In this document: piece by piece, positions 57,276-64,000 of the stretch
Layout: every line of letters begins with the position of its first letter
Numbering within the stretch: the stretch's first letter is position 1
Origin: DATASD01 sp035276765
GTDB lineage: Bacteria; Patescibacteriota; Saccharimonadia; Saccharimonadales; UBA4665
Reading direction: 5' to 3'
Assembly (NCBI GenBank): GCA_035276765.1
Contig: DATELH010000002.1
Coordinates: 806,001-870,000 of the forward strand
DNA: 64,000 nt
Position numbers and translations under genes: made by a program
Notes under the pieces: model-generated
Told to the model about the DNA's origin: nothing
The model's input: the letters and a program-made list of their open reading frames with translations, nothing else
The model's database searches: none

Positions 57276-58748
57276 TTACACACCAGGCGCAGCAGGCAAG
57301 GCTTCGGCCTCGGTTTCTGCTTCCCGGGCGACGTCGATTGCCGTTGGCCGCTGGAACTTCAGCACAAACAAAGCCACAAGTGACGCGACCACGGTGAACA
57401 AGGCGGCGACCAAGAAGCCACGCTGGAAGCCATGCACCAAAGCGTTGACGGTGTCCTGGCCGTGCGTTTTGGCGAGTTCGTGTTTGGTGACCGAGCTGGA
57501 GACCACGCTCAGCACGGCCAAACCAACGGCGCCACCCACTTGCTGCATGGTGTTGAGCAGGCCGGAAACCAAGCCCGATTCCTCGTGCGACAGGCCGCTC
57601 GTGGTAACAACTGTGGCGGTAACAAACACACAAGCCATGCCGGCGGACATCAGGACAATACCGGGCAAAATGTTGGTGAAGTAATTAGCGTGCACTGGCA
57701 CGTGCGAGAAGAACACCAAGCCAGCACCCACAATGAGGGGAGCTACTACCAGGAGTGGCTTGGGATTGAGCTGGGCCAGCTTTTTGGAAAGCACGCCAGC
57801 AACCACAATCATAACGAGCGTGAACGGCACGTCGGCCAATCCGGTTTTTGTGGGCGAGTATTGCAAAATCTGCTGCAAATAAATCGACAGGTAAAAGAAC
57901 ATGCCAAACAGCGCGGCGGGCATTAAAAGCTGCACCAGACTGCCGCCGGATACGTTGCGGCGGCGCAAAATCCCGAGACGGATGAGGGGGTGCTTGACGC
58001 GCAGTTCGTTCACAACAAAGATAGCCATGAGCGCCACTGAAACACCGAGCATACCTACCACAATACCACTGCTCCAACCCTTTTCAGGCGCCTGTGCCAA
58101 GGCGTACACCAAGCTCATCAAGCTGCCGGTAACGGTAATGGCGCCAGCAAAGTCGATGCGCTCCTGTGCCCTTGGCAAGCTTTGCGGTACGTATTTTAGC
58201 GCGCTCACCAGCACGCCAATGGCAATTGGCACATTGATAAAGAAGATCCAGCGCCAGTTCACATACTGTGTCAAAATACCGCCAAGCAGCAGGCCCACGG
58301 CGCCACCACCACCGGATATCATGCTCCAAATGCCGAGCGCGCGATTGCGCTCCGTACCTTCTTTAAAGATTGTCAAAACGAGCGATAAGGCTGATGGTGC
58401 CAACAACGCGCCACCCAAACCTTGAAGCGCACGAAAAGTAATAAGCATGCCGGGGTTTTGTGCCAAACCGCCAAGCAGCGAAGCGGCAGCAAACACCGTC
58501 ACACCGGCCAAAAATATTTTGCGTCGCCCAAACAAGTCGGCTAAGCGGCCGCCAAGCAGCAAAAAACCACCAAACACCAGCGCGTAGGCCGTGACGACCC
58601 ATTGCAGCTGTGCATCGTTGCTAAAGCCGAGCGCTTTTTGGATAGCGGGCAAGGCGACGTTGACGATAGTGGCGTCGAGGATCACCATAAACTGCGCCGC
58701 CGCCAAAACCGCGAGCGCCAGCCCTTTGTGTTTTACTTTTTCTATCAT
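57276..58748 (-). CDS. MFS drug exporter, DHA2 (14-helix, EmrB/QacA) family
   Basis: 490 residues with fourteen predicted helices. It is a proton-driven multidrug exporter. Motifs: QFMVILDATIVNVALPAI in helix 1 (motif D1), GGRLADLFGRRKIFLAG (motif A), LITFRALQGLGGALLAPSAL (motif B), and GPxxGG-like GGAVGLLLGGILTQYVNWRW (motif C). AAAGG lies upstream of the ATG. Divergent from the MarR gene, which probably represses it. Confidence 0.93.
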   Translation of the reverse strand: MIEKVKHKGLALAVLAAAQFMVILDATIVNVALPAIQKALGFSNDAQLQWVVTAYALVFGGFLLLGGRLADLFGRRKIFLAGVTVFAAASLLGGLAQNPGMLITFRALQGLGGALLAPSALSLVLTIFKEGTERNRALGIWSMISGGGGAVGLLLGGILTQYVNWRWIFFINVPIAIGVLVSALKYVPQSLPRAQERIDFAGAITVTGSLMSLVYALAQAPEKGWSSGIVVGMLGVSVALMAIFVVNELRVKHPLIRLGILRRRNVSGGSLVQLLMPAALFGMFFYLSIYLQQILQYSPTKTGLADVPFTLVMIVVAGVLSKKLAQLNPKPLLVVAPLIVGAGLVFFSHVPVHANYFTNILPGIVLMSAGMACVFVTATVVTTSGLSHEESGLVSGLLNTMQQVGGAVGLAVLSVVSSSVTKHELAKTHGQDTVNALVHGFQRGFLVAALFTVVASLVALFVLKFQRPTAIDVAREAETEAEALPAAPGV

Positions 58749-58805
58749 TAGGAACCTTTCGTGGTATCTTATTTAAGCGTCATGCTAGGTAGTATAGCGA
58801 AATAC

Positions 58806-58847
58806 TTGACCTTGTCAAATATTAACATCATGTAATATAATAAGACC
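58806..58847. promoter_or_regulatory. MarR promoter-operator region
   Basis: Two dyads: TTGAC-CTT-GTCAA (58806-58818) and ATATTA-N8-TAATAT (58819-58824 with 58833-58838). They overlap a TTGTCA (58812-58817), N18, TATAAT (58836-58841) promoter. TATAAT ends 6 nt before the ATG at 58848. Binding of MarR here could control both its own gene and the divergent MFS gene. Confidence 0.65.
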
Positions 58848-59249
58848 ATGGAAATAACGCCCGAACAAGCCTGCGAAGACCTCATCATGCTCCTTAAGCG
58901 GCTCAAACACAGCATGGCGGAAGTTGCCGAGCTGCACGAGCTCACGGCCATTCAGCTCCACGCCCTGCATACGATATCCGAGGGCGATATCACCATGGGC
59001 GGCTTGGCCCACCTGATGCACTGCGACGCGTCCAACGCTACCGGAATTGTGGACCGTTTGGTGTCGCAAAAACTAGTTACCCGCGAAGAAAAGGCGCACG
59101 ACCGCCGCGCCAAAACACTGGTGCCCACTGAAAAGGGCAAGCAAATTGTTCGGCTCGTCAATAGCAAATTGCCTACGCATTTGGGCGTTGATAAGTTGAG
59201 CGCCAGCGAGCGCGCAAAGCTTCACGAACTCATCACTAAACTTGCCTAA
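58848..59249 (+). CDS. MarR-family regulator
   Basis: 133 residues. LTAIQLHALHTISEGDITMG, HLMHCDASNATGIVDRLVSQ and LVTREEKAHDRRAKTLVPTE are the winged-helix and wing (DRR) of MarR. It probably senses a toxic compound and releases control of the divergent MFS exporter and the ABC genes that follow. The mRNA is likely leaderless. Confidence 0.94.
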   Translation: MEITPEQACEDLIMLLKRLKHSMAEVAELHELTAIQLHALHTISEGDITMGGLAHLMHCDASNATGIVDRLVSQKLVTREEKAHDRRAKTLVPTEKGKQIVRLVNSKLPTHLGVDKLSASERAKLHELITKLA

Positions 59250-59349
59250 CGCGCCAGCAAGAATAACGAAAAATACAAGTACCGACACCTACGTCAAGTT
59301 GTCCGAAGACAGCTTGTAATATTGGCTAACCACGCTTAAGCTTAAAGAT

Positions 59350-60027
59350 ATGCCTGCGTTGATCGAGCTCAAAAATATTACTAAAACCTACCATTTGGGT
59401 GGCGAAGTGCTGAACGCGCTCGAAAACGTGACGTTTGCAGTGCAGCCGGGCGAGTTTATTGCGATTACCGGGCCGTCGGGTTCAGGTAAGTCCACGCTGG
59501 CGAATATCATTGGCGGTCTCGACCGTCCGACAGAAGGCAGCGTAGTGGTTGACAACAGTGATTTGTCGCATGTTTCCGACCGCAAACTCTCGGACTACCG
59601 CAACAAGCATATTGGTTTTGTATTTCAGTCTTTTAACTTGCAAGGCACGCAAACGGCGCTCGAAAACGTGATGTTGCCGCTTATCTTTTCGTACATGAAA
59701 CCGCGGGAACGCCGGGCGCGCGCTGTGGAATGCTTGCAGGCAGTGGGTCTTGGTGACCGCTTGCGCCACAAGCCGGGGCAGCTTTCGGGCGGCCAGCGGC
59801 AACGGGTGGCAATTGCGCGGGCGCTGGCCAACAAGCCGAGCATTATTATCGCCGACGAACCTACGGGCAACTTGGATAGCACGCGCGGCGAAGAGATTAT
59901 GCGCGTGCTCAAAGACCTTAACAAACAAGGTATTACGCTGATTATCATTACGCACGACACGAACATCGCCCGCGAGGCGCACCGCCTGATCCAAATTAAA
60001 GACGGACATTTAACGGAGCGCGGCTAG
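59350..60027 (+). CDS. MacB/LolD-like ABC transporter ATPase (second system)
   Basis: 225 residues. GPSGSGKST Walker A, VFQSFNLQGTQTALENVMLP Q-loop region, LSGGQRQRVAIARAL signature, IIIADEPTGNLD Walker B, IITHD switch. It lies 100 nt after the MarR gene and 1 nt before its permease. The gap holds no gene; a TAATAT-like -10 may give it its own promoter. Confidence 0.95.
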   Translation: MPALIELKNITKTYHLGGEVLNALENVTFAVQPGEFIAITGPSGSGKSTLANIIGGLDRPTEGSVVVDNSDLSHVSDRKLSDYRNKHIGFVFQSFNLQGTQTALENVMLPLIFSYMKPRERRARAVECLQAVGLGDRLRHKPGQLSGGQRQRVAIARALANKPSIIIADEPTGNLDSTRGEEIMRVLKDLNKQGITLIIITHDTNIAREAHRLIQIKDGHLTERG

Positions 60028-60028
60028 C

Positions 60029-61471
60029 ATGCGGTTTGCCGATTACATCACCATGGCGCTGCGCAATATCTGGCGGCAAAAGCTGCGCAGTGCGCTCACT
60101 ATTTTTGCGATCGTGATCGGCGCCACAAGCGTGACCATCATGCTAGCGGCGGTGTTTAGCCTCAAAGGCTTTATGACCCGGCAGTTCGAAGCCAACGGCG
60201 TGTTTCAGCAAGTAGCGGTTTCACCGCAAACCGACGTAACATGGGATAACCGAGGCAATGGCGGCAATTGTAGCGACTGCGTGAAGCTTACCGACGATAT
60301 GGCAAGCAAAATTGCCAGCCGGGCGCATGTTGTTGGCGTGGCGCGGCAGACATATATGTGGCAGTTTGAAGCGCTCACCTATGGCTCACAAAAGCTGCGC
60401 ACGCAACAGATGGTTGCTTCGGACGCGAACGGAATTATCCCCGAAACGGTCATCGCTGGCCGTGCCATCAACGCGGGCGACAAGAGCGGCGTGCTAACCA
60501 TCAGCTCCGATTACGCCGACAAGCTTGGCTTTAAGCACAACTATCAGGCGTTGGTTGGCAAGCAAGTGGGTTTGTACACCAGCAACTGGTACACCGGTGT
60601 GGGATCCGATCCGGTGCAGCAGGCCAAAGACCAAGAGACGTGGTTCAAGACGCACCCTGGCGCGGACGGCCGTGATTACAAGCCGCAACCCGTCACCTTG
60701 CCGGCGACCATCGTGGGCATAACATCCGAAGAAAATAACAGCTATGTGATTCGCATTCCGCTCGAATGGGCGCGCGGCATGCAGCTCGACCAGCATTACG
60801 AAGTGACGCCGGCAGCACAACAAGCCGCGCAGGCCGCGTGTCAGGCTGCGCGCACGCCAAACTGTAACTCGCAAGGCGTGCCAACCCTGAACGTGGTTGA
60901 TAATCTGGCCAAAAACGGCTACAACTCGTTCATCGTAAAGGTTGACCAATCGTCGAACGCTGCGGCGGTCGCTACGGATATTAAAAACACCTTCAAAGTG
61001 GGTGCGGCCGATGCACAAACGCAGATCAAGCAGCAGTTAGCTATCTTTAATATTTTGGGGTTGGTGCTGGGCGGCATTGGCGGCATTGCGCTTGTGGTAG
61101 CGGCGGTGGGCGTAGTGAACACCATGGTCATGGCTATTTTGGAACGCACGCGCGAAATCGGGGTAATGCGCGCGGTGGGCGCGCAGCGCTCCACGGTGAG
61201 CCGCGTGTTTACGTTCGAGGCTTCACTGCTTGGCTTTATCGGTGGTATAGTGGGCTTGCTTGCGGGCTATGGGCTGGTGCTTTTGGCTAACCCCTTCATC
61301 AACAAACAGCTGCAAAGCAACAACATAAAAAGTTCAAATATCATTACGCTGCCAGTGTGGCTGATCGTGGGCGTCGTGGCCCTTACCACCCTCATCGGCT
61401 TGCTTGCCGGTCTTTATCCCGCCCGCCGCGCCGCCAAACTCAACCCGGTCGAAGCCCTGCGTTACGAATAA
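60029..61471 (+). CDS. MacB-like ABC transporter permease (second system)
   Basis: 480 residues. TMALRNIWRQKLRSALTIFA is the N-terminal MacB helix region, followed by an outer domain of about 300 residues with a Cys pair (NGGNCSDCVKL) and a second (AACQAARTPNCNSQG), then three helices with LERTREIGVMRAVGAQRSTV, the FtsX motif. Ends KLNPVEALRYE, typical of the family. Two disulfides outside are likely, which fits the DsbA-like protein in this window. Confidence 0.94.
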   Translation: MRFADYITMALRNIWRQKLRSALTIFAIVIGATSVTIMLAAVFSLKGFMTRQFEANGVFQQVAVSPQTDVTWDNRGNGGNCSDCVKLTDDMASKIASRAHVVGVARQTYMWQFEALTYGSQKLRTQQMVASDANGIIPETVIAGRAINAGDKSGVLTISSDYADKLGFKHNYQALVGKQVGLYTSNWYTGVGSDPVQQAKDQETWFKTHPGADGRDYKPQPVTLPATIVGITSEENNSYVIRIPLEWARGMQLDQHYEVTPAAQQAAQAACQAARTPNCNSQGVPTLNVVDNLAKNGYNSFIVKVDQSSNAAAVATDIKNTFKVGAADAQTQIKQQLAIFNILGLVLGGIGGIALVVAAVGVVNTMVMAILERTREIGVMRAVGAQRSTVSRVFTFEASLLGFIGGIVGLLAGYGLVLLANPFINKQLQSNNIKSSNIITLPVWLIVGVVALTTLIGLLAGLYPARRAAKLNPVEALRYE

Positions 61472-61801
61472 TAAGTGGACTTAGCAAATTTTAAAAAGAC
61501 CGATGTAACCTTAAAAATATCGCCCGTGAAGGCGATAAAAATCCTAATTGGTAGGCGTGATAGGAACGAACTGGAACCAAATAAAGCGAGAACTGATAAC
61601 CATGTGGCAGATCGTGAACCAGGTGCGCAAGGAATCCTCTGTTACAGTCTAAGCAGTAGTCATTGAACCCTTAGCAGGCGGTAGATGTCCATATTAATTT
61701 GCCCTGAGTTATCGAGAATATGACAGCAGCAGCTCCAAGTTTACTACCGTTTACCATATAACTTGACGATGAAGGTAGTTTAGTTGTAGTATGAAGACAA
61801 T
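61472..61801. other. 330-nt gap at the border of an accessory region
   Basis: No gene is supported. ATCGCC-CGTGAA-GGCGAT (about 61528-61545) forms a hairpin with T-run only for minus-strand reading. The GC content falls from here on. Near the end TTGACG and TAGTAT, about 18 nt apart, with TAGTAT 9 nt before the ATG at 61802, form a weak promoter. The rest shows nothing I can name. Confidence 0.5.
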
Positions 61802-63034
61802 ATGGACAACAACAAGCTATCTAATAACTCCAAAGAGTTAAAACTATACGAAGCAGCCACTGTTTTCGTCCCGTCAGCTCCTATAAGTACGCGTGATCTC
61901 TTTTCTGGCCGAATGGATCAGATACTCAACGTTATCAATGTAATAGGCGTGCAGGGACAACATGCAATCATCTATGGTGAACGAGGTGTTGGCAAAACAT
62001 CGCTCGCCAGTGTTATCCATGCTTTTCTCCCAAATAACGGCAACGTTGTCACCGTCAAGGTCAACTGCGATGCCGACATGACGTTTAAAAGCCTATTCGA
62101 GGCTATCCTTGCGGAAATCAAACTCGTGTTCAAAAAGCCAGGCATGGGCTTTAACAGCGAAATAATCAATGAGGTTAAGACCCTTAGCGAATATATCGAC
62201 AGAAGCAGCGACATTAACCCAAACGAGCTGCGCTTTCTCTTTAGAGAGTTAAAAAACAAAGTGATAATTATTATTGACGAGTTTGACCGAATTAAGCTCC
62301 CAGAAACACGTGGGTTAGTTGCTGATACAATCAAGAATTTCTCTGACTACAACGTGGACACGACCTTTATTCTCGTAGGAGTTGCAGATTCTGTCGATGA
62401 ACTTATATCTGAGCATCAATCCATAGAGCGAGCGCTTGTTCAGGTCAAAATGCCTCGTATGAAACAGGAGGAACTAAGCCAAATTATCGATAACGGCCTA
62501 GAGCGCTTGAATCTAAAAATTAGTGACGAAGCCAAGAATAAAATCGTTGGCCTTTCACAGGGCTTACCACACTATACTCACTTGTTGTCACTATATGCGG
62601 CGCAAGAAGCGATTAGCCGCGATGCAGCAACCATTGAAGATGAAGATGCCAAGCGGGCAATTAGCAAGGCCATAGACAAGAGTCAGGAGTCGGTCAAGAC
62701 GGGCTACTTTCGAGCAATCAATAGCCCCAAAAACAACCTGTTTAAGCAAGTGTTGCTCGCTTGCGCTCTGGTCAATAAAAATGCCCTTGGTTTTTTCACC
62801 GCCGCTGATATATCGGAACCACTTACAAAAATAATGGGCAAACCCTATTCTATCGCTGGCTATGCTCGGCACCTCTCGGCCTTTTGTGAAGATAAGCGTG
62901 GGCCAATAATCCAGCAGGTCGGTACCTCTCATAATTATCAGTACAGGTTTATCAATCCCCTCATGGAGCCATTTATTGTCATGGATGGGCTGGACAAAGG
63001 CATGATTAAAGACTCGGATTTGGCAAAGGCTTAA
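61802..63034 (+). CDS. AAA/STAND-like ATPase (accessory pair with toxin)
   Basis: 410 residues. Walker A GERGVGKTS at 59-67, Walker B IIIIDEFDR at 155-163, followed by a sensor strand (TTFILVGVADSVDELISEHQ). It resembles AAA_16/Orc1-Cdc6-like and archaeal-type ATPases. Residues 240-410 are helical, perhaps with a winged helix. Codon use is AT-richer than the core genes, a sign of transfer. The PemK-like gene starts 4 nt after its stop. It could act as the regulator or sensor of that toxin, replacing a normal antitoxin. Confidence 0.82.
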   Translation: MDNNKLSNNSKELKLYEAATVFVPSAPISTRDLFSGRMDQILNVINVIGVQGQHAIIYGERGVGKTSLASVIHAFLPNNGNVVTVKVNCDADMTFKSLFEAILAEIKLVFKKPGMGFNSEIINEVKTLSEYIDRSSDINPNELRFLFRELKNKVIIIIDEFDRIKLPETRGLVADTIKNFSDYNVDTTFILVGVADSVDELISEHQSIERALVQVKMPRMKQEELSQIIDNGLERLNLKISDEAKNKIVGLSQGLPHYTHLLSLYAAQEAISRDAATIEDEDAKRAISKAIDKSQESVKTGYFRAINSPKNNLFKQVLLACALVNKNALGFFTAADISEPLTKIMGKPYSIAGYARHLSAFCEDKRGPIIQQVGTSHNYQYRFINPLMEPFIVMDGLDKGMIKDSDLAKA

Positions 63035-63038
63035 ATAT

Positions 63039-63428
63039 ATGGAAAAAGACTTTCCTCGTTGGTCAATCCTGAAAGAGCAGGTACACAATCAGCAGCAGCC
63101 CCCTTTGGGTTATAAGGAGCGAGACATTTGGTGGCTATGCCTTGGACACAATGTGGGCGTTGAAGAAGACGGCAAGGGCGAGAACTTTAATAGGCCAGTC
63201 CTTATTGTAAAGGGTTTTAGCAAATATCAATTCTGGGGCATCCCATTATCAACAACAGAAAAACGAGGCAAATACTATCATCCTTTTGTGCTGAACACCA
63301 AGATGAGCACGGCACTGTTGAGCCAGCTGAGGGTTCTAGATACGCGGCGGCTAATAAATAAGGTGGGCATGATTAACCAAAGAGACTTTTCCGAGATCAA
63401 GAAGAAGTTGAAGGAATTCTTGGCCTAA
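63039..63428 (+). CDS. PemK/MazF-like toxin
   Basis: 129 residues. GYKERDIWWLCLGHNVGVEE, NFNRPVLIVKGFSKYQFWGI and PLSTTEKRGKYYHPF match the PemK/MazF barrel: the N-terminal W-x-x-x-G block, the RPVLIV strand and the P-L-S/T-T strand. The C-terminus has LRVLDTRRLINKVGMINQRD and a helix ending in KKLKEF. The family cuts mRNA. No short antitoxin gene is seen upstream or downstream; the ATPase takes that position. Confidence 0.87.
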   Translation: MEKDFPRWSILKEQVHNQQQPPLGYKERDIWWLCLGHNVGVEEDGKGENFNRPVLIVKGFSKYQFWGIPLSTTEKRGKYYHPFVLNTKMSTALLSQLRVLDTRRLINKVGMINQRDFSEIKKKLKEFLA

Positions 63429-63437
63429 AACAATTTC

Positions 63438-63466
63438 GCCCCCGTTCAATAAAGAACGAGGGCAAT
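63438..63466. terminator. Hairpin after the toxin gene
   Basis: GCCCcCGTTC-AATAAA-GAACGAGGGC. A T-rich stretch follows only on the minus strand, so it may end both transcripts but works best for the convergent gene at 63647. Confidence 0.6.
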
Positions 63467-63562
63467 CCCGAAGGAATTTGTAGCTACATAGTATCAATAT
63501 AATTGAAATAAGTCAATAGATTTGTCAATACCTTTTTCGTTGAAATGATAGAATTTATGTGT

Positions 63563-63578
63563 AATTTACATGTAAATT
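63563..63578. promoter_or_regulatory. Perfect 16-bp palindrome
   Basis: AATTTACA-TGTAAATT is fully self-complementary and AT-rich, in the gene-free stretch between the toxin and the convergent gene. It is the type of site bound by dimeric repressors. No start codon follows closely on either strand. Confidence 0.45.
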
Positions 63579-63646
63579 CACTGGCCAACCTGGCGTATAT
63601 CGTAAAATTACAGATAACTTTATCAAGAGATTTACTCGCACGGGTG

Positions 63647-64000
63647 CTACAATCCCTGTGTCTGCGCCTGCTCCGTCAAATAGTTGAGCATGTCCGTCCA
63701 CTGGCTTGGTTGGTACAAGTCGGACACATGCAAGAACACGTCACCAACCTGTTTGAAGTCACAGACCTGGACTTTATTGACTGTTTGACATTGTGCAAGC
63801 TGCGGGTCGCCATCAAGTGAATGGAAGTACGCCACGCGGCTCGCAACGCCTGCTGCGCTTGGGTAGACCTCAATGACGCCACCACATGCATAACCATAGG
63901 CGTTGCTGGCCGCACCAGCAATAACCGCGTCAGATGGCTGCTCGGTGGTGTTGGGATCATCGCAAAAGGCAGCACCAGCGTTGTAGTAGCCAGGTTGTCC
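63647..64000 (-). CDS. C-terminal part of an exported-type protein (5' cut by window edge)
   Basis: The minus-strand frame is open from the window end to TAG at 63647-63649 (117 residues). It contains YYNAGAAFCDDPNTTEQ, AASNAYGYACGGVIEVYPSA and LAQCQTVNKVQVCDFKQVGD, with four Cys in spaced pairs, many Asn/Gly/Tyr and no charged core, the style of secreted proteins. It ends LTEQAQTQGL. No family recognised. Confidence 0.65.
   Translation of the reverse strand, partial: GQPGYYNAGAAFCDDPNTTEQPSDAVIAGAASNAYGYACGGVIEVYPSAAGVASRVAYFHSLDGDPQLAQCQTVNKVQVCDFKQVGDVFLHVSDLYQPSQWTDMLNYLTEQAQTQGL

Noticed and set aside
61528..61545. ATCGCC-CGTGAA-GGCGAT hairpin as terminator of the second ABC operon
   Set aside because: No T-run follows on the plus strand; the T-rich side is on the minus strand, where no gene ends.
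63545..63820. 91-codon plus-strand frame at the window end
   Set aside because: It overlaps the better-supported minus-strand C-terminus with Cys-rich secreted style; no ribosome-binding site.

Overview
The window (roughly 50 percent GC, densely coded, TGA used as stop, no rRNA and no CRISPR array) looks like a chromosome segment of a Candidate Phyla Radiation (Patescibacteria) bacterium. The best guess is a Saccharibacteria (TM7)-like organism. This rests on gene style: many single-pass proteins with Pro/Ser-rich disordered tails, archaeal-type AspRS, a LexA-like protein without a peptidase domain, surface-sugar and peptidoglycan genes, and almost no biosynthetic pathways. No marker gene here proves the lineage.

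Layout. (1) 1-16.3 kb: a surface polysaccharide block, nearly all on the minus strand: rmlA-rmlD-rmlC-NUDIX-rmlB, a phosphohexomutase, a superfamily 2 helicase, manC, a GT4 glycosyltransferase and a WcaJ-like priming transferase, then on the plus strand a Wzy/ligase-like protein and GtrA. (2) 16.3-24.7 kb: HD protein, LexA-like regulator, a cobalamin riboswitch in front of a 521-residue protein of unknown function, a 30-codon orphan gene with its own promoter and terminator, DsbA-like protein, CBS protein, AspRS with a possible leader peptide, methyltransferase, NUDIX, NYN nuclease. (3) 24.7-37.8 kb: membrane proteins including two tandem paralogues with Ig-like and beta-propeller-like regions, a MutY-like glycosylase, TsaC, MazG, MurC and a small 65-residue protein. 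(4) 37.8-45.2 kb: two ABC-2 exporters, ImmA/IrrE peptidase, a decayed PHP gene, Dus, and a CAT-anticodon tRNA whose 3' end is duplicated next to it. (5) 45.2-52.8 kb: FtsB, tRNA-fMet, pilin-like protein, a second 30-codon orphan gene, GlmS, a heme-membrane/cupredoxin-like pair, a GDT1 transporter, L,D-transpeptidase and a possible structured RNA. (6) 52.8-61.5 kb: a two-component system with a MacB-like ABC operon, and a MarR-controlled MFS plus ABC efflux locus. (7) 61.5-64 kb: a more AT-rich accessory pair (AAA ATPase plus PemK/MazF-like toxin) and the C-terminus of an exported protein.

Cross-cutting signals. At least eleven genes have a TANNNT -10 element ending exactly 6 nt before the start codon and no Shine-Dalgarno sequence, which points to leaderless mRNAs with a rigid geometry. 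The two-component system has three matching TTTA-N6/7-CTT(T)AA direct repeats placed 12-13 nt before -10 elements, which defines a probable regulon. The most novel unit is the B12 riboswitch controlling a zinc-ribbon protein of no recognised family. Next are the two orphan 30-codon transcription units and the ATPase/toxin pair.
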